NCBI RefSeq assembly: GCF_028769735.1
Contig: NC_088170.1
Location: 51,121,585 to 51,185,584 of the forward strand
Direction of reading: 5' to 3'
Source: Zonotrichia leucophrys gambelii
Lineage: Eukaryota > Chordata > Aves > Passeriformes > Passerellidae
DNA length: 64,000 nt
Below the pieces are notes generated by a model. It did no database searches, was not told the DNA's origin, and saw only the letters and a list, made by a program, of their open reading frames with translations. The translations under genes were made by a program, and so were the position numbers. The first letter of the stretch is position 1; each line of letters opens with the position of its first letter. Below, in pieces: positions 1-13,455 of this stretch.

Positions 1-3000
1 CCACCAGCTTTGTGCAAAGCATGCAGAAAACTGGCCAGAGTGGTACCTGTGGATCATCAGAAAATTCAAATCTATTACAGTCTAAATCAGAACTCCTTTC
101 TTCTTTAGCTTGTGATAAAGAATTTTGTGTATTCTAAATAAGGTATTTTGGGACAGAACAACTGCTAAAATGGGTCCTGGGAAGGCTCTGGGTCTCTACT
201 TTTATGTTCACCCAAGAAAATAGTCCCACAGTAGCAGGGACATGTTAAATTTACTCAGAGAAGAATGATATCTGCCTCACACTGTGTTGCAATCCTGAGC
301 TACTTGTTACATTTAGACAAAAATAATTGTGTGGCTATTACATGCTCATTTCCTTTCAGAGTGAGAAAACCAGACAGATTTATAACCAAATGTGTATGAC
401 AGACTCCTCAGCTAATCCTTCAGCTTCTGAATGCCCTCAGCTCCCATGGAGCTCATGTGGAATACAGGAGGAGCAGCACCTTGCAAGTACATGAAGGAAA
501 GGCTGTTCAGGGGCTGCGAGTTCAACAGAATCAATGACAGAGCTCTGGTGCAGGGCTCACAGCAGGGATATCACACATTTTCCTTACCTTTCCTCACCTC
601 AGATTGCATCCTGGATGAGTCATAGTTAGGGTGTGGGGTACTTTTCTCTGCACAAACCATTATGGAATTTTAATAGCAGCCAAGTGTGATGCTAACCCCT
701 GTGATCTGAATGATGTTCCTCTAATTTGCAATCTCTTAATTAAGATCTGACATGGCTCAGCTATTATTTACACTTATAGTGGTTGGCCATCTGGGCTTCA
801 CTAATAAATAAGCACTTTAATGGCTGAACTACTTAATAACCCTTCAGTGAAAGAAGATGAAAATTAAGGAAATTCTTTCATTATGAAAATATGCTGTGCC
901 ATCTAATTGTTCAAAACAGATGTCACTCAAATTCAATTAAGCTGTTTAATGACCTGCATGCTTATTACTAACTTGATGGAAGGTTTGACACAGTTAAAGC
1001 AAATACAAATGGCTGGTATGACTTTATCTTGTCATGTTTCTGCATTTTGCCACTTTCCCAAAATATCCATGTCAATCTTTTTTTTTTTTTTTTCCTTATA
1101 ATATAAGTGTGCATTGTGTGGTCTGAAATAAGAACTTACGAAAATTGTTAACAGACATATTTTTCTTATTCTCACTTATTCTCAGAATGTGTAGTATTTT
1201 TCTCACAAAAAATATCTCAAATTATTCAAATGTGAGGCAGTTGTGAATGTTGTTGGTTAGATAGCCAGCAAAGATCTTAGTTTAGTGATTTAGCCTCTTT
1301 TGGTAATGACAGATTGGGAGAGATATTAAGGCTGCTTTTTTCTCTGTAAACAATGTCTTATAATATGCCAAGCTTTACAGCACATTAATGAAATCCATAT
1401 ATAAGTTCATCCTTGTTTATTAAGAAACAGACATGCTATATTCACTGATTATTAAAATATTATTCAGCACTTCATATTTTATAATGTGCTTCTCTCTCTT
1501 TCTTTTTTCCCTCATCCTTGTGACTTTTTAAATCAACTAATTATTGCTTGGTACTTATTACTTAAAAAATTAAGTATGGATGATATTTGTTACAAACTTA
1601 AATCCTTATTACAGATTTCTTGCCAGGCAGCTTTCATGGCATTATGAGGTGGCTGTATCAGAAATATGGAGTTGTGTGCATGAGGTGTGGCTCATCCTGG
1701 CTCTGCAGTGGAGGGATAGACTTGAAGAAGTTCCAGAGGTGCTTCCCACCGCCATGTGTACATGCCAGCTGCTGCTGTGCTGCAAAGCTTCTCCCCACAG
1801 CAGTCACTGCCCAAGTCCTTTCCTTGGCTTTGCCATGGGCAGCAGGGTCAGCTGCACCTGCCCAAAGCAAACAGGAGATGTTCAGTGCTGCATGGGAGTG
1901 GGAGAAGGGCCAGAAGGGCCTTTTAAACATCTGGTTTTTGGACTAGATCTGGTGCAAGTCTCTATTTATTATATGCAAATTGAGTTTTTCAGATGTGTTG
2001 GTAATTCTGAAACAATGACTTAAACCCAAGAAGGAATCCTGAAGTGAATCTTAATGCAGATGCTCTGGATGGACTGGAGCTTCCTGCAAAGGAGTGGAAG
2101 AGAAGCATGTCCTTCACACACTGATCTCAGATCCAGGATCTGATTTCCAGACTCCGTGATGGGAAGCAGATGACCTGGGAGCCCTGGAGGCCCAGAGCCA
2201 TCCACATGGTCACAGCCCTGGAGCAAAGGAGCCTGAAAAACAAGGCTCTTCAGCATCTGCTCTGCTAGGCAGCTGGCAAGCCTCCAGCTCAACATAGTCT
2301 ATGTTCCAGCAGAAGGCTTTGGACAGGATGCATTTCTGCAAAATGCTTGCATTTGGACTTTTTTTCATTTTATAAAACAATTTTAAAACTGCTTTTACCA
2401 CATCCCAGCCTAGATTTTTGCTGTTTCAACAACCTGCAGTAGAACTTACGTCCATTTCCTCTCTTGTAGGAATATGGGGCTGCCTGCAAAGCACTGCTCC
2501 ACCCTCTAATTCTTAAATGTGTCCCTGTGTTTCAGAAAACAGCCAAAGGTACTCTTTGAGTAAGAGTTTTGCCACGTGTATTTTAGGTCACTGCAACTGT
2601 TGTGTCTTTTTAATTGGCTGTTAACATTTTGGATTGGAACCAATCCCATTTGTGCTTCTCCACATACAGAAGTCCTTGATCTGTGTTAGGAAGTAGATGT
2701 GTTTATGTACCTATCAATGTACTAATAGCAATATTGGAAAGTAAGGACTTTATAGTTCAGACACTGCTAAAACTTGTGACATAGAAAAAGTTTTAAGTTG
2801 CTTTGGAAAAAAAGAGATTTTTTAAATTTTAATTTGGAAACATGAAAACATATTCAATTTGACAACCAAGTACCAGAGATTTGCTAGAAACTTTTGAATA
2901 GTTAAAAAATGCAACACAATAAGGAGCAACAAAACCAGGGATTTCAAAAATGTGTGTTATTCTCCTCATTTCTGTGGCTATGGTTATCATCTGCAATTAC

Positions 3001-6000
3001 AAGTTCTGTTTGAAGGTGAATTGCAAGCATGTAAAATGTACTATTCTCTTTTCCTCCAACTCTTGTGCTTTCTCTGTTCTGCATAGTTTTAACTTCTAGG
3101 ATGTTTAGCCAGTAAAATTTACTGAATTAAGCTAGGACACACATCTTCCTTAAGAAAGTTCCTTTCCTTTCCTTGGTTAAGTTCTCCTGTTAGGTACTTG
3201 TCTGTGTGAAGTCTCACTTATGGGGACTCATCTGGGCAAAATCTTTGTCTCCTTCAGAATTAAAGGTATCATGGGCTTTTTCCTAAGGCAGGGCTAGCCA
3301 CAGCTCATAAAAATGATGATCTCTGCACCAAGTGCTGTGATTATTCAGCAGAGGACTGAGTCTTTCACTTGGGGTGTTTCATAGGAAAATATAAACTTGT
3401 CCTGCTGGTGCTCAGAGCTGACTGAAATCCAGGGTGGAATGGTTAGCACAGTCCTAAGCTAGGTCTGATCCTTCATTTCCTGTGGCTCAGAGTAAGGGTG
3501 GTGCAGAGCTTGTGCCCCTCTGTACAATACTCTCTTTTTTCAGTCTGAAAAGAAGGGCTGATATTATCTAAATATGTTGCATTAAAAAGGTAGTCTGAAA
3601 TTACCAGAGACAATTCTGAAACTTGAACAGATCTTCAGATCTCCTCCAATACAACAGCTTTTAAATAATTAAGTACAAATACTTTGTGATACACTACCCA
3701 AAGTGGACTACCTTGACCACTTGGTCCTTTTAGCTGTGGCTACATGTCACTAAATGCTTGTCAGCAAATCCAGTTTAAAAAGTCACATTCACCATTTCTG
3801 TCACTTATTGCCACTCCTTCTTAGCTCTGATAACCCAGCTTTTCATGTGACTCTTTTCACAGCTGCACTTGTGGAATAATCCAGACTAAGTGATCACTTT
3901 CTAACATTTCTTTTTAAGGATTTCATTTATTTTAAGCCAGGATATTTAAAATTCATATGGAGAACTGCCATGCTCAAATCCAGAGGAGAAGATAAACTTT
4001 TGGAGAGGGGGTGTAGGAGAACACAGCTGGGTACAAATGTAAATCTGGAAGTGGATTTGCTGCCAGTACAACAGCAGCTTGTGTGGAGAGAGAGCTGCTT
4101 CCCTCTCACTCACTATAATTTAAAAATTGAAAATTCTCAATTAAGCTCTTTAAGCATTTTTTGATGGTGAAATTCTCAAAACTCAGAAAGGATTTCCAGA
4201 ACAGGACAGTCAGGAACAGCTACCAGGCCTCCAATGACTTCTGGAAGCACGAAACAAGCGAATATATTTTGGTGAGGAATATAATAAACCCAAGCTTTAT
4301 TAAAGATGAAACCTCTTTCTCTGAATGTTCTCGGGCCAACCCTGACTAAATAAGAGTAGGTAAAGGAAAATAAAAAGTCAGGTTTTTCCATTCAGATGCC
4401 CTCCATTCATCTATTTCATTTACTAATTGCATCTCACCATGAGCACACTCAGCTTACAACAGAGGCTGTCTCCATGTGCCTGTCTGGGAGGGACACAGCA
4501 CATTCGATTCCCAAGTCTGGCAGTGGTTCCTGCCTGGATTGGCTTAAAAATTATGTATTAGTCAGATATTTTCTGTCCATTGAGATAAAAAAAGGAAACA
4601 CTTCAGATGTACTTCTAATAAGATAATATGTTTGCTCAGGCTGAGCTTTGGATTTTGCATAAGTGGACACATGGCTAGCCAAATGAATGAGCCTGTGGCA
4701 AACCTCATGCAAAAAGATAAAGGTCATCATTTTCTTGGACAGCAGTCCAGGATTCAGGAAAGACTTACTGTGCTTGATCTATGCTTGTCTCTTCTCTAGA
4801 GCAAATTTTGGGTCATCATCCTCAATTTGTGTATATTTAAGTGGATTCCCTTTAAAAGAATCCTGATGCTGCCAGAACAATAAGGCTAAAAATGAAAAGC
4901 TTAAACATCCTCCAGATATATGCCAAAGAGATTAGAATTACAAAACAGAGGATGAGTAAAAGGCTCAGGCTAGAGGGCCTGTCATGAATATCTTATTTAC
5001 AAGGGAAGCACTTATTTTCCAGTATCTGCAGATAATAATAACATCCAGAATAAGAGAAATCTGTGAAGAATCTCTCAGTTCCTTCTTTTACACACTGATA
5101 AACAAACCAACATTTCTTTCAATGAACACATACATCTTTGGCCTGCAATATTTCTAGTACAATTAGAAGAGGAGATGTGATATCATTTGCTCAAGTTTTT
5201 GAAGCTTTTTCCATCTACTTGCATGTGTCTTACTACTAGATGAATTAATAGATAATAGTGCCACTGCCTGAAGCACAGCTGGGAAGAAGTTGCAAACAGA
5301 TTGTCTAATTTCTAAGGGGTTGAATTAACCTTAAAAATATGGCTGTGGTTCTGCACTATACAAAGCAGATGGGTTGTTTGTACAATTAGGCCTTAAGTGT
5401 TAAGTTCTCCCCTTGATTAAAACGCCCAAGACCTCCATTACCAACTATTAATTAGGATGTGTGTGTCCAGTACAGGGAAGGATTTAACCCTGAGTGCTAA
5501 ATAGTGTTTGTCACACAGCTGGGGACAGAAGGGTAGCCAGCACACTGCACATTTCCGTCCCATGGTATTCCTGCTCTTAATTTGGGAAATCAAACCATTT
5601 ATGGATCATCACCAGATTTATTTTTGCTTTTCAAAATCCCACATCTCATCAAGGGCCTGACTCTGCTCCACCAGTGAACATGCCAGAACTTTTGGATTAA
5701 CAACTTTCCAAGTGATTTGTTATGATTTCAATTCTCACACTCTTGTCTTTAAGACCAGGACATCTCAGGCAGCAAAGGCCAGACATCAATGTCTCAGTGC
5801 AAGCAGCTGCTCCTGAGCCTGCAAAGCTGGAGGCTCTACTGGGCACAGATGCACAGCTGTCCATATGTGTTTTGAAACTGTTCAGACACTATTATTGTAA
5901 ACTTTGATTTAATCTGCTGCTTCTATTTTGAACTTGTCAGTGCTCTCTTTTAGATCTAGACCAACTGTTTCATTTTTTAATATCTAACCTTTAAAAATTA

Positions 6001-6360
6001 ATTTGAGGACCAACAGGAGAGTACTGATATATTCTTTGAAAATTGACGGTGTTTTACACCAAGGAGGTGCCAGGTCTTTTGGGATCCTAGTAAAAAAGGC
6101 ACTGACACTCAGAGCTGATTAGATGATTGTTAATTATGGAAACTGCAGAGGGGTGACAGCAATCTGAGTCCCATTTGAAGCTGAGAAGTGCAGCTGTTGC
6201 AGAGTCAGAGGAGCCTCTCCTTGTGGGTCACAGCCCCACACGGCGTTGCTGGGGCTGGGTTTGCCACTGGCACTCCCAGGTACAGACTCATCCATCACTG
6301 ACAGCTGGCAGGTTTGGAACCTAAACTCAGCTTGGAAGAGTCCCAGGGACAGGTCACTCC

Positions 6361-6951
6361 TGTTTGGGATACAGAATAGATGGGGTTGACTGAGGAGGTG
6401 ATTAAAAGATGGTTTATTGCAAAAGCAGTGTCATGGAAGGGCGAGACCGTAAGGTTGTTACATCCAAAACCATCACATCAGAAGCTGTACATCAGAAGCC
6501 ATTTTAATTCTATTTACAGTGCATTTTATAAATTTCTTATCCAATCAGCTACTTCCACAGAGCTCACTAGCATCTTCATAAACCAATTGTTATTGCTACA
6601 TTTTACATGATTCTGCTGCAATGTGTCTCTTTTTATGCAATCATGTAACTCTACAGAAACTTATTGCTGTATCTTCTACTTTTCACCAATTGTATAACAA
6701 GTTCTATTGTTGCACTTTAATTATTTCAATCTTGCTTAGCATATTTGTTTGCTTATATGAGGCATGTTTCTACTTGCTTTAGAACATACTGCTGCTTAAA
6801 CTACAAATCTTTGTTCTTTGTGTCTGTTTCACTTTTCTGTTCTAAAGCATCAAGCCTCCTCCAAGGCCTTAGGTCAAACACTGTATCCATCTGTCTCTGA
6901 GCTTGTACCTTCAAGGCCTTGGGAGCTCTCTGTGCCTGCATTTCCCACACA
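6361..6951 (-). mobile_element. Solo LTR of an endogenous retrovirus, 591 bp
   Basis: The ends are inverted repeats with one mismatch: TGTTTGGG at the left and CCCACACA at the right (reverse complement TGTGTGGG), with standard TG...CA termini. The 4-bp sequence CTCC flanks both sides (6357-6360 and 6952-6955), as expected for a target-site duplication of an ERV1-type insertion. Read on the minus strand, the element begins TGTGTGGGAAATG and has AATAAA at 6413-6418 near its 3' end, which sets the orientation. No internal retroviral genes flank it, so it is a solo LTR. The family is not named with confidence. Confidence 0.72.
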
Positions 6952-8237
6952 CTCCAATCCTCCTAGCTCAATAGAGGTATAGTTCCAAAGAGATGCACTC
7001 ATCTAACTATGGTTGAATACATATTGAATACATGAAAATTGGTTACCTTGGTATATCTTGATTAGTTATGCTACAGTATAAAGTAGCTGTATGGTATCTA
7101 TAAAAAAAAAATCTCTTTTCAATACAGTGCCTCCTCTGGGGCCTCTGGTCTATTTAAGCAATTTGTTATGCTTTTCATGAGATTAAGTTTTTATTTAGTA
7201 TTTGGTTTAAGTTTCAGATGAAAATTCTTTACCAAAGCTGAATTACCAAAAGCAGAATATATCACTGTCCCATTTTTCCATGTGTCAGTACAATTATAAT
7301 TGATTTCCAATTCTGATTTGCTTTGTTGCACGTGCTCTTGACAGGAGAAATTGGTACAGCTCTGTGCTTTCCTGACACATATTAGCCAATGACCTCGATA
7401 TTTGAGATGAGGCTTGAGTACCTTTGCCATAGCCCCTAAGAAAAGAGTTCAGGATTCCCTGCCCCATCACATCACATCAGCTCCCTCTTCACCCAGATTG
7501 AAAAGTAGGCCAGACATTCACATCTTTCTAGACCTTACAGCAGAGCTAAATGAGCTTTGAAAATTATTGCTATTTTTAAACTGCCTTGAAAAGCTTGCTG
7601 TGAAAAGGTACACTTAGAAGGTATCATTGTGGAATACCATCTTTGCCAGAAAGAGTGATCTGAGTAGGTATGGCACTTGGTGAATGACAAATACTGTAAT
7701 TTTGCCAATTCTTTTTCCATATAGTTTTTAAAGGATAGAACCAATTTCCAGAAACTGGACCCAGAGCAATAAAACTCATTTAGAAATATAATTGGGAATT
7801 AGTCTAGTTAATCACTTCCAACAGACTGGAATAATATTCAAAATGTTATTTATTATCAAATCATATAGAGCAGAGCAGTCAACAGATTAGGATTTGCAAG
7901 GTACAATATCTGATCTATAGAACTGCCACTTTAGATATTTAAGGTTCACTCCTCATTCCTCATTGTTCCTTCATGTGTAACTTCTGACCTTTCCTAACCT
8001 TTCAAACAAAGCTTTTGAAATTTTCTTTTCTGCTTCTATTTCCTGCAAGAAGGACCCAAACCACAGCACGTTGCTAAACAAATGCATTGACTGACCTGTA
8101 GGGAAAAAGCAATTCTTCACCCTTCTCCTTACTTCCAAAGAAAACCACTTTGGTTTATTCTCAACAAAACAGCAAGTAATGGAAGCAGCTGTTTTCCTTT
8201 AAGTGAAATGCAATTTCTGGGCAATGAGACCTTACAC

Positions 8238-8530
8238 ATTTGTCATAGTTTAGGAATGGCAGTTTTCAGTTCAGTGCCTCCTCCAAGACTCTCCAAACTA
8301 TGTTCTGCTCTCTCTCACTCCCCCATTTTCTCCTCTCCGTCCCCTGTAGCAGAATGGGGAAGAGAACTGGAGACACAAAAGGCAAAGGTCACAACTTGAG
8401 ATAAGAACAATTCACTAGAAACAGCAATTGAACAAGAAAATGAACAGTAACAGCAACAATACTAATGACAGAGGGTACAAGAAAAGAAATTATGCACATG
8501 GAAAGAAATCCCTGATAGTAGACCAGAGGG
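8238..8530 (-). mobile_element. Degraded avian ERVL-like LTR fragment
   Basis: The order of short blocks (CATAGTTTAGG, then CTCTCTCACTCCCCCA, then AGCAGAATGGGGAAGAGAA, then TTGAGATAAGAACAATTCACTAG) follows, in reverse, the 3' half of a common avian ERVL LTR as I remember it. Boundaries are vague, especially at the right, where similarity fades after about 8530, and no target duplication is seen. Old and incomplete. Confidence 0.45.
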
Positions 8531-11500
8531 CCCACTCTGCCATGCTTACTCCACTACAACAAATCTCTTCTCCTCAGAAGAGAGTCCCTTTCCCCCACCC
8601 CTGGCAGTGATGTGAAGTGGTACAGAATAAACTCTGCATCCCAGCCATGCCCACTCCTGGCTACAGCAAAAAATTACCCCTGTCCTGACCAGAGCCAGGA
8701 CACCATGAGACTGCAGGTACCAGGGCACCTCTGTGTGACAGGAGAGCACAGGGCAGCAGGCCTAGGTGGCCTGTGACAGCTCTGCATCCCTGGCTTATGT
8801 CAAACACAATCACTCCCATGTTTCCATTCTTACTAATGGGATTTTACTCCTTTAGCATAGTAAGTATGTCAGGAAAAGTGCATCCTCCAGGATGGAGTAG
8901 CAAATGAATGTATGTCAGTGACAGCATTTAAGACAGCTGGGTGGGGAAAGCCCCCTACCCATCCCCTATTAAAAACAATAAAGAGCCCCTTTCGTTAATA
9001 CACACCCTGTCAGTGACTGATCATATTTGTCACTTCAAACACTGCTCAGAGGGGCTTGGAGTTGCTTAAGGCATCATTTGTAGACAGAAGAAGAAAGAAA
9101 TAAAATCTGTAATTAAATCTGTTCCAGCAGCAGATTTCAGTTTCAGTTTTGCTGCTCTTTTAACCAAAAAATTTAAGCAGCATTTATAAACTGCCATTAT
9201 CCAGAGAATTCCTTTCAGGGAAGTAACACCTCCATAATTGAAAACTATCTGATAGCTGGCCTTTGAAATTACACCTGAATGTGGACTCAATTCTAAAGGT
9301 GCAGCTGGTACAAAACTGTATTTTTTTGTCAGTTTAGCAGTGTCAGTCCACAGGCTGTGCACACACACAGAGTAGAAGGTACAGAACAAAGTTATGCTTA
9401 AAGCTTTGTGCAACAGAACAGTTGATATAAAAACCCAAAACCTTTTTCTTTGCTGGCAGGTCTTTCCCCATTCAGCATATATCCTTGTAAAAAATTCAAA
9501 TTAAAACAAGTATCAACAAAATGTAAATTTATTCCTAGATTTTCAGTCTGCTCTGCTTACGTAGACAAACGGTCCCAATCAGCAGTTTCATGGAGACACC
9601 TCTGTAGGCATGTATCAGAATTGCAGCAGAAAACAAAAAACACATTGCAGCACATTGTTCTGGGGTGAAGTCCACCACAAATATGAATTCATTGATTGTA
9701 GTTCAATGCTGCTCTACATTTTTACGCACTTTGGAGCTGGTACTCCATTATCAGATGAATGTTTTCCCAAACTATAGTTCCTACTGGGAATTTCATGTAT
9801 GGGAAATACTGTGAACAGGAGCTGAAGCAAACTGTCTCATAGATTCTCTATCAGTTCTTGTTTATACTACTATCCTCTGGAATTTAGTCTGTTTCCTCCA
9901 AAAAAAAAAAAATCAGAATCCTCTGATTTTTTGTTTAAAATTCTTAACATTCAATGTATACTTTAAATAACACTTGAAATAAATTCTTATTTGATTTTTT
10001 TTTTCTCTCCCCCACTGAGTAACATTTTTTGCAGTGGTCCCATTGCACCTTAAGAACTTGAACATATATTTACCTTACATTTTTCACAACTCCATTTAAA
10101 TATTTGGCCTTGCCCTATATGGTAGTACCCCAGTTCCTGCCAGTTTTACATCTTAATGCAATCACTTAGCCAAAAAGTGACCTAATCTGCATAAACTCTT
10201 GTGATCTGAAATACTGGTATTGAAAAGCTAAGCACTCATCCCTGCTAAGACAATAACTCTCTTCCTTCTGTTGCAAACCTCAGCTTGTATCCTCTGGGCT
10301 CCACTGCCCTTCTTACAGTCCCACTTCCTGCAGCTCAGCAGGGGAAGGATTAGCATCAAGCTAAGCATTTCAAAGCCTGGTCTGTAAATCTCTGGGTAAC
10401 TGCAAAAGCTGATGAGAAAGTTCAACCACTGCTGAACAGCAGGTCACCTACCAGGAATGCCTCCTTGTTTCTGCAATATGTTACTTATTTACATTCTGTC
10501 TTTCCAGCTGGAGTTTCCAGGAGCTTAAACTCAACTCAATTTGGAAAGACTTCCAAAGTCCTTAAGTTTTTAAATTCCCTTAAAACACAGAATTCAAAGA
10601 GCCAAATTACACAGGTACCCCTAAAAACACTATTCCAAGTCTATTTTGTTTTCTCTTTTTCCCTGACATTTTTTCTTTTTAATTACAATTTTATCACTTT
10701 TTTTGCACTCATCCATAATTGGAACAATTAATAGGTTCATATTCCTTTATTGGTCTAGTTCTATTATTTTCCCTCACAGCTCTTCCTTTTATATTCAGAT
10801 ATTCTTCTGCCTTGATGATGTTGGCTGTGTGTGATGTACTTGACATTCCATGCATATTTTGTCTTTCTAGTAGGAAGGAGATATTTTGATTCAGTTTTCC
10901 TATATGCTGGAATGTATGTGGAGGAAGAAAGATGTGAAACCAGCAAGACATGACTGGAGTTTCCACTGGATCTCAGTATAACAATATTAACTCAATCTAC
11001 TGTTGGTTCAGATTTTGAGTGCATTAAAATACATATTTAAGTAATTTAAAAACAATTAGAGTAGACATCTGAACTTTTATTAACATTTTAGAAACTGGAA
11101 TCACACACCTGATCAAGAAAATCACCAAAGGAAATAAGACTTTTACTTGTAAATAAGAAAATTTTAAATAATGGCTAAAAGTCATTGCTGCTCGAGATGC
11201 TCACCTTCCAGAAACCAGAGCCTGCAGGTGCTGCACGTTCAGTACACACCAATCTCAGGATTTCACCCACCAGTCACACACTCACAGCTCTCAGCACTGA
11301 CCAGGACAGGTAACTAAGGTCCAAATCTCCAAATCTTTTCAGTGACTTCCACTGCTCCATACAAAGGCCACCAATGAGAGCCATTTTTAAATGTCTGTCC
11401 AGTACTTCCTTTCTATACAGTGATCCTCACTATGAACAAATGTAGTTATTACCTTATTTCTACATATTATATTTAGAAACAGAAACATGTACATTTTAAT

Positions 11501-11599
11501 CCACAAACCACTCATTTGGAGGATTATGCTGGATAAGGCTACTGATGACAAAGTTTTCATAGTTATGAAACTGAAATAAAAGTCAAATACAAGAACAAC

Positions 11600-13342
11600 C
11601 TCATTATTTGGAAAAATCTTTATTAAAGATTTTCATACAATATTCAATAGCAAAAAAAGTCATGCATTTGTAGAGTTTTTAGGCAGGGATCTCAGATAAG
11701 GCATGTGGTGAAATTGTTTTATTTTACACTAAAGTTCAAAACATCTTTTTATTTATTCCTTTATGAAGACTTGTTTAGAAAAAATGTACAATATCAATAT
11801 CTTTCACAGTTGTTAACAAAAATCTAAAAACAGAAATTCACGTTTTCACACCCTATATAAATACAAGCAAAGAAGATTCCCTTCAATTTAACTCCTAACT
11901 TGTGAAAACATTTGGGTATGGCCAGTGTCCAAAGTTTTATAATATTCATTTGTTGTAATTATTTTCTGTTGATGCAATTATGCAAAAATTCAAGAAAAAA
12001 TTCTTAAGTCAGTAGACTGATAAACTGCTGGATCAATTCCAAAATATTTTTATTTTTTAGAAATTTTTAAAGGAAATATGCACTCACCACTTTTAATATT
12101 GGTTTTCCCCATACACAGATCAATAAAGAACAATATCCTGGCTTATGACATATAAACCCAGTGTAATTTTTTCAGAACAAGAAAATCACCAGAGGATATA
12201 TGATGAAATTTTAAGACAAATTGCATAATCTATTAAATGGCCCTCAAAAATAAAAAAAAATGAAATGTCATCTACTATCAAAATAATGATCTACTTACAA
12301 ATGCTGCATCTTGCTTCTGAAATGCTTTAAAAACAGCTGCTGTAAATACTAACTAATTTTGCTCTGATGGAAAGCATTTGATTTGACAGGGATTTCTACA
12401 TTAATTATCCTTAGAGAATCATGTCCTGAACTTGTCCTAGAGACTTCTGAATGCAAAGTAAAACCACCACAAAGTTTTCTAGTCCAGCAGAATTTTCAAT
12501 CCATGATAGCACCAGATCAGTTCTGTATCTCCAAATTTAGGCACACAATCGGATTATGTAAGATGGAAAGGCAGATCAAGCCTTTGAAAATACAGATCCA
12601 GCTAACAAACATGCTGACAACTTTGGTACCCAACAAGGCCACCCCAGAATCATGACCATCTTCCAAATATCAATATTCATTTTGCAATTTTACATTATCT
12701 TACTTTTGTGATTGACTTTAATTTTAGTGATAATCACTACATGGCCATGTTCACAACCCCATCAGAATCTACAGTAACTGGTACATGTAGCAGTTACCTG
12801 AGTGTTACTAACAGGAGGAGGTTGTCCAAATGTACACATCAGTAGAAAATCAAAGGAGTCTCTAAAAACCCATCTCCCTGTCAAACTGAGAACAGTAATA
12901 TTGGCTTGCACAAAGCAGTCTGAGTTTACTGAAGAGCTCTGTATCTCTGCCTCTGGTGATGCAATTTAATACAAAAACGAACACACAGCATCATCCTGAC
13001 TACATTTTTTGGAGTAAAACTCACAAATTTAGAGTAATCTCATCATTGCCTTTTTGAAGGATAGATGGAAAGCAGATTGCTTCCATCAACCACAGCCAAG
13101 CAGCTTCCAGTGAAAAGCTTAACACCTCCACTTGCCCTTAGATCACAAAGTCGTGTGCCAGGAAAATGGCAAACATATCAAAGTATAATTCCCATTCCCA
13201 TTCATACATAAACAAAAAATTCACAAAAACAAGTTGAATTCCTAAGAATGGAAAAAAGATAATTTTTTTTAATACAGTCTCTGATCCCAGTCCCCCACAG
13301 AAACTGAGTCTTACTGGATTATTTCCAATCAGCAACACATGA
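11600..13342 (-). other. POT1: Probable POT1 3' untranslated region
   Basis: AT-rich sequence following the POT1 stop with no further coding similarity. On the minus strand the canonical AATAAA hexamer occurs at 12049-12054 and is clustered at 11718-11723, 11748-11757 (two overlapping copies) and 11619-11624. A transcript ending shortly below 11619 would have a 3' UTR of about 1.7 kb. The true end cannot be set without transcript data. Confidence 0.4.
11613..11633. terminator. Palindromic candidate poly(A) signal
   Basis: A perfect palindrome with 10-bp arms around one central base (AAAATCTTTA-T-TAAAGATTTT). On the minus strand it contains AATAAA (11619-11624), in the right place for POT1; on the plus strand it contains the common variant ATTAAA. 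It could end transcripts arriving from either side. Confidence 0.35.
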
Positions 13343-13455
13343 CTATACAACATCTTCAGCAACTGTGGTGTCAAAAATTTGGTAACAAACTTGATTTTTC
13401 ATTGCGTCTCTGACATTATAGGACTTGATGAAGCATTCCAGCCACGGCAAGTCAC
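13343..13455 (-). CDS. POT1: POT1 exon 19: C-terminus and stop
   Basis: Completes Gly719 and encodes residues 720-755 ([16 protein letters not shown] ... [15 protein letters not shown]), followed by TAG at 13343-13345. Human ends [12 protein letters not shown] ... [15 protein letters not shown], so the C-terminus is complete and the same length. Acceptor TTGTTGGTAG. Confidence 0.97.

Larger units (their letters stand above)
1..11599. other. Intergenic sequence downstream of POT1
   Basis: No coding exon could be supported here on either strand. In vertebrates the neighbour on this side of POT1 is usually GPR37, but none of its sequence is recognisable, so it would lie before position 1. Apart from the LTR at 6361-6951 and the degraded LTR-like stretch at 8238-8530 I see AT-rich unique-looking DNA, a poly-T run near 1079-1094, and a GC-richer patch at about 1620-2300 that holds chance open frames on both strands. 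Confidence 0.5.

Noticed and set aside
1580..2023. Longest open frame in the window (147 codons, plus strand), with opposed frames
   Set aside because: No similarity to any family I know, composition of low-complexity translated GC-richer DNA, overlapping frames open on both strands, and no splice or poly(A) context.
6380..6610. Open frame of 76 codons on the plus strand
   Set aside because: Lies wholly inside the solo LTR at 6361-6951, on the strand opposite to the element.
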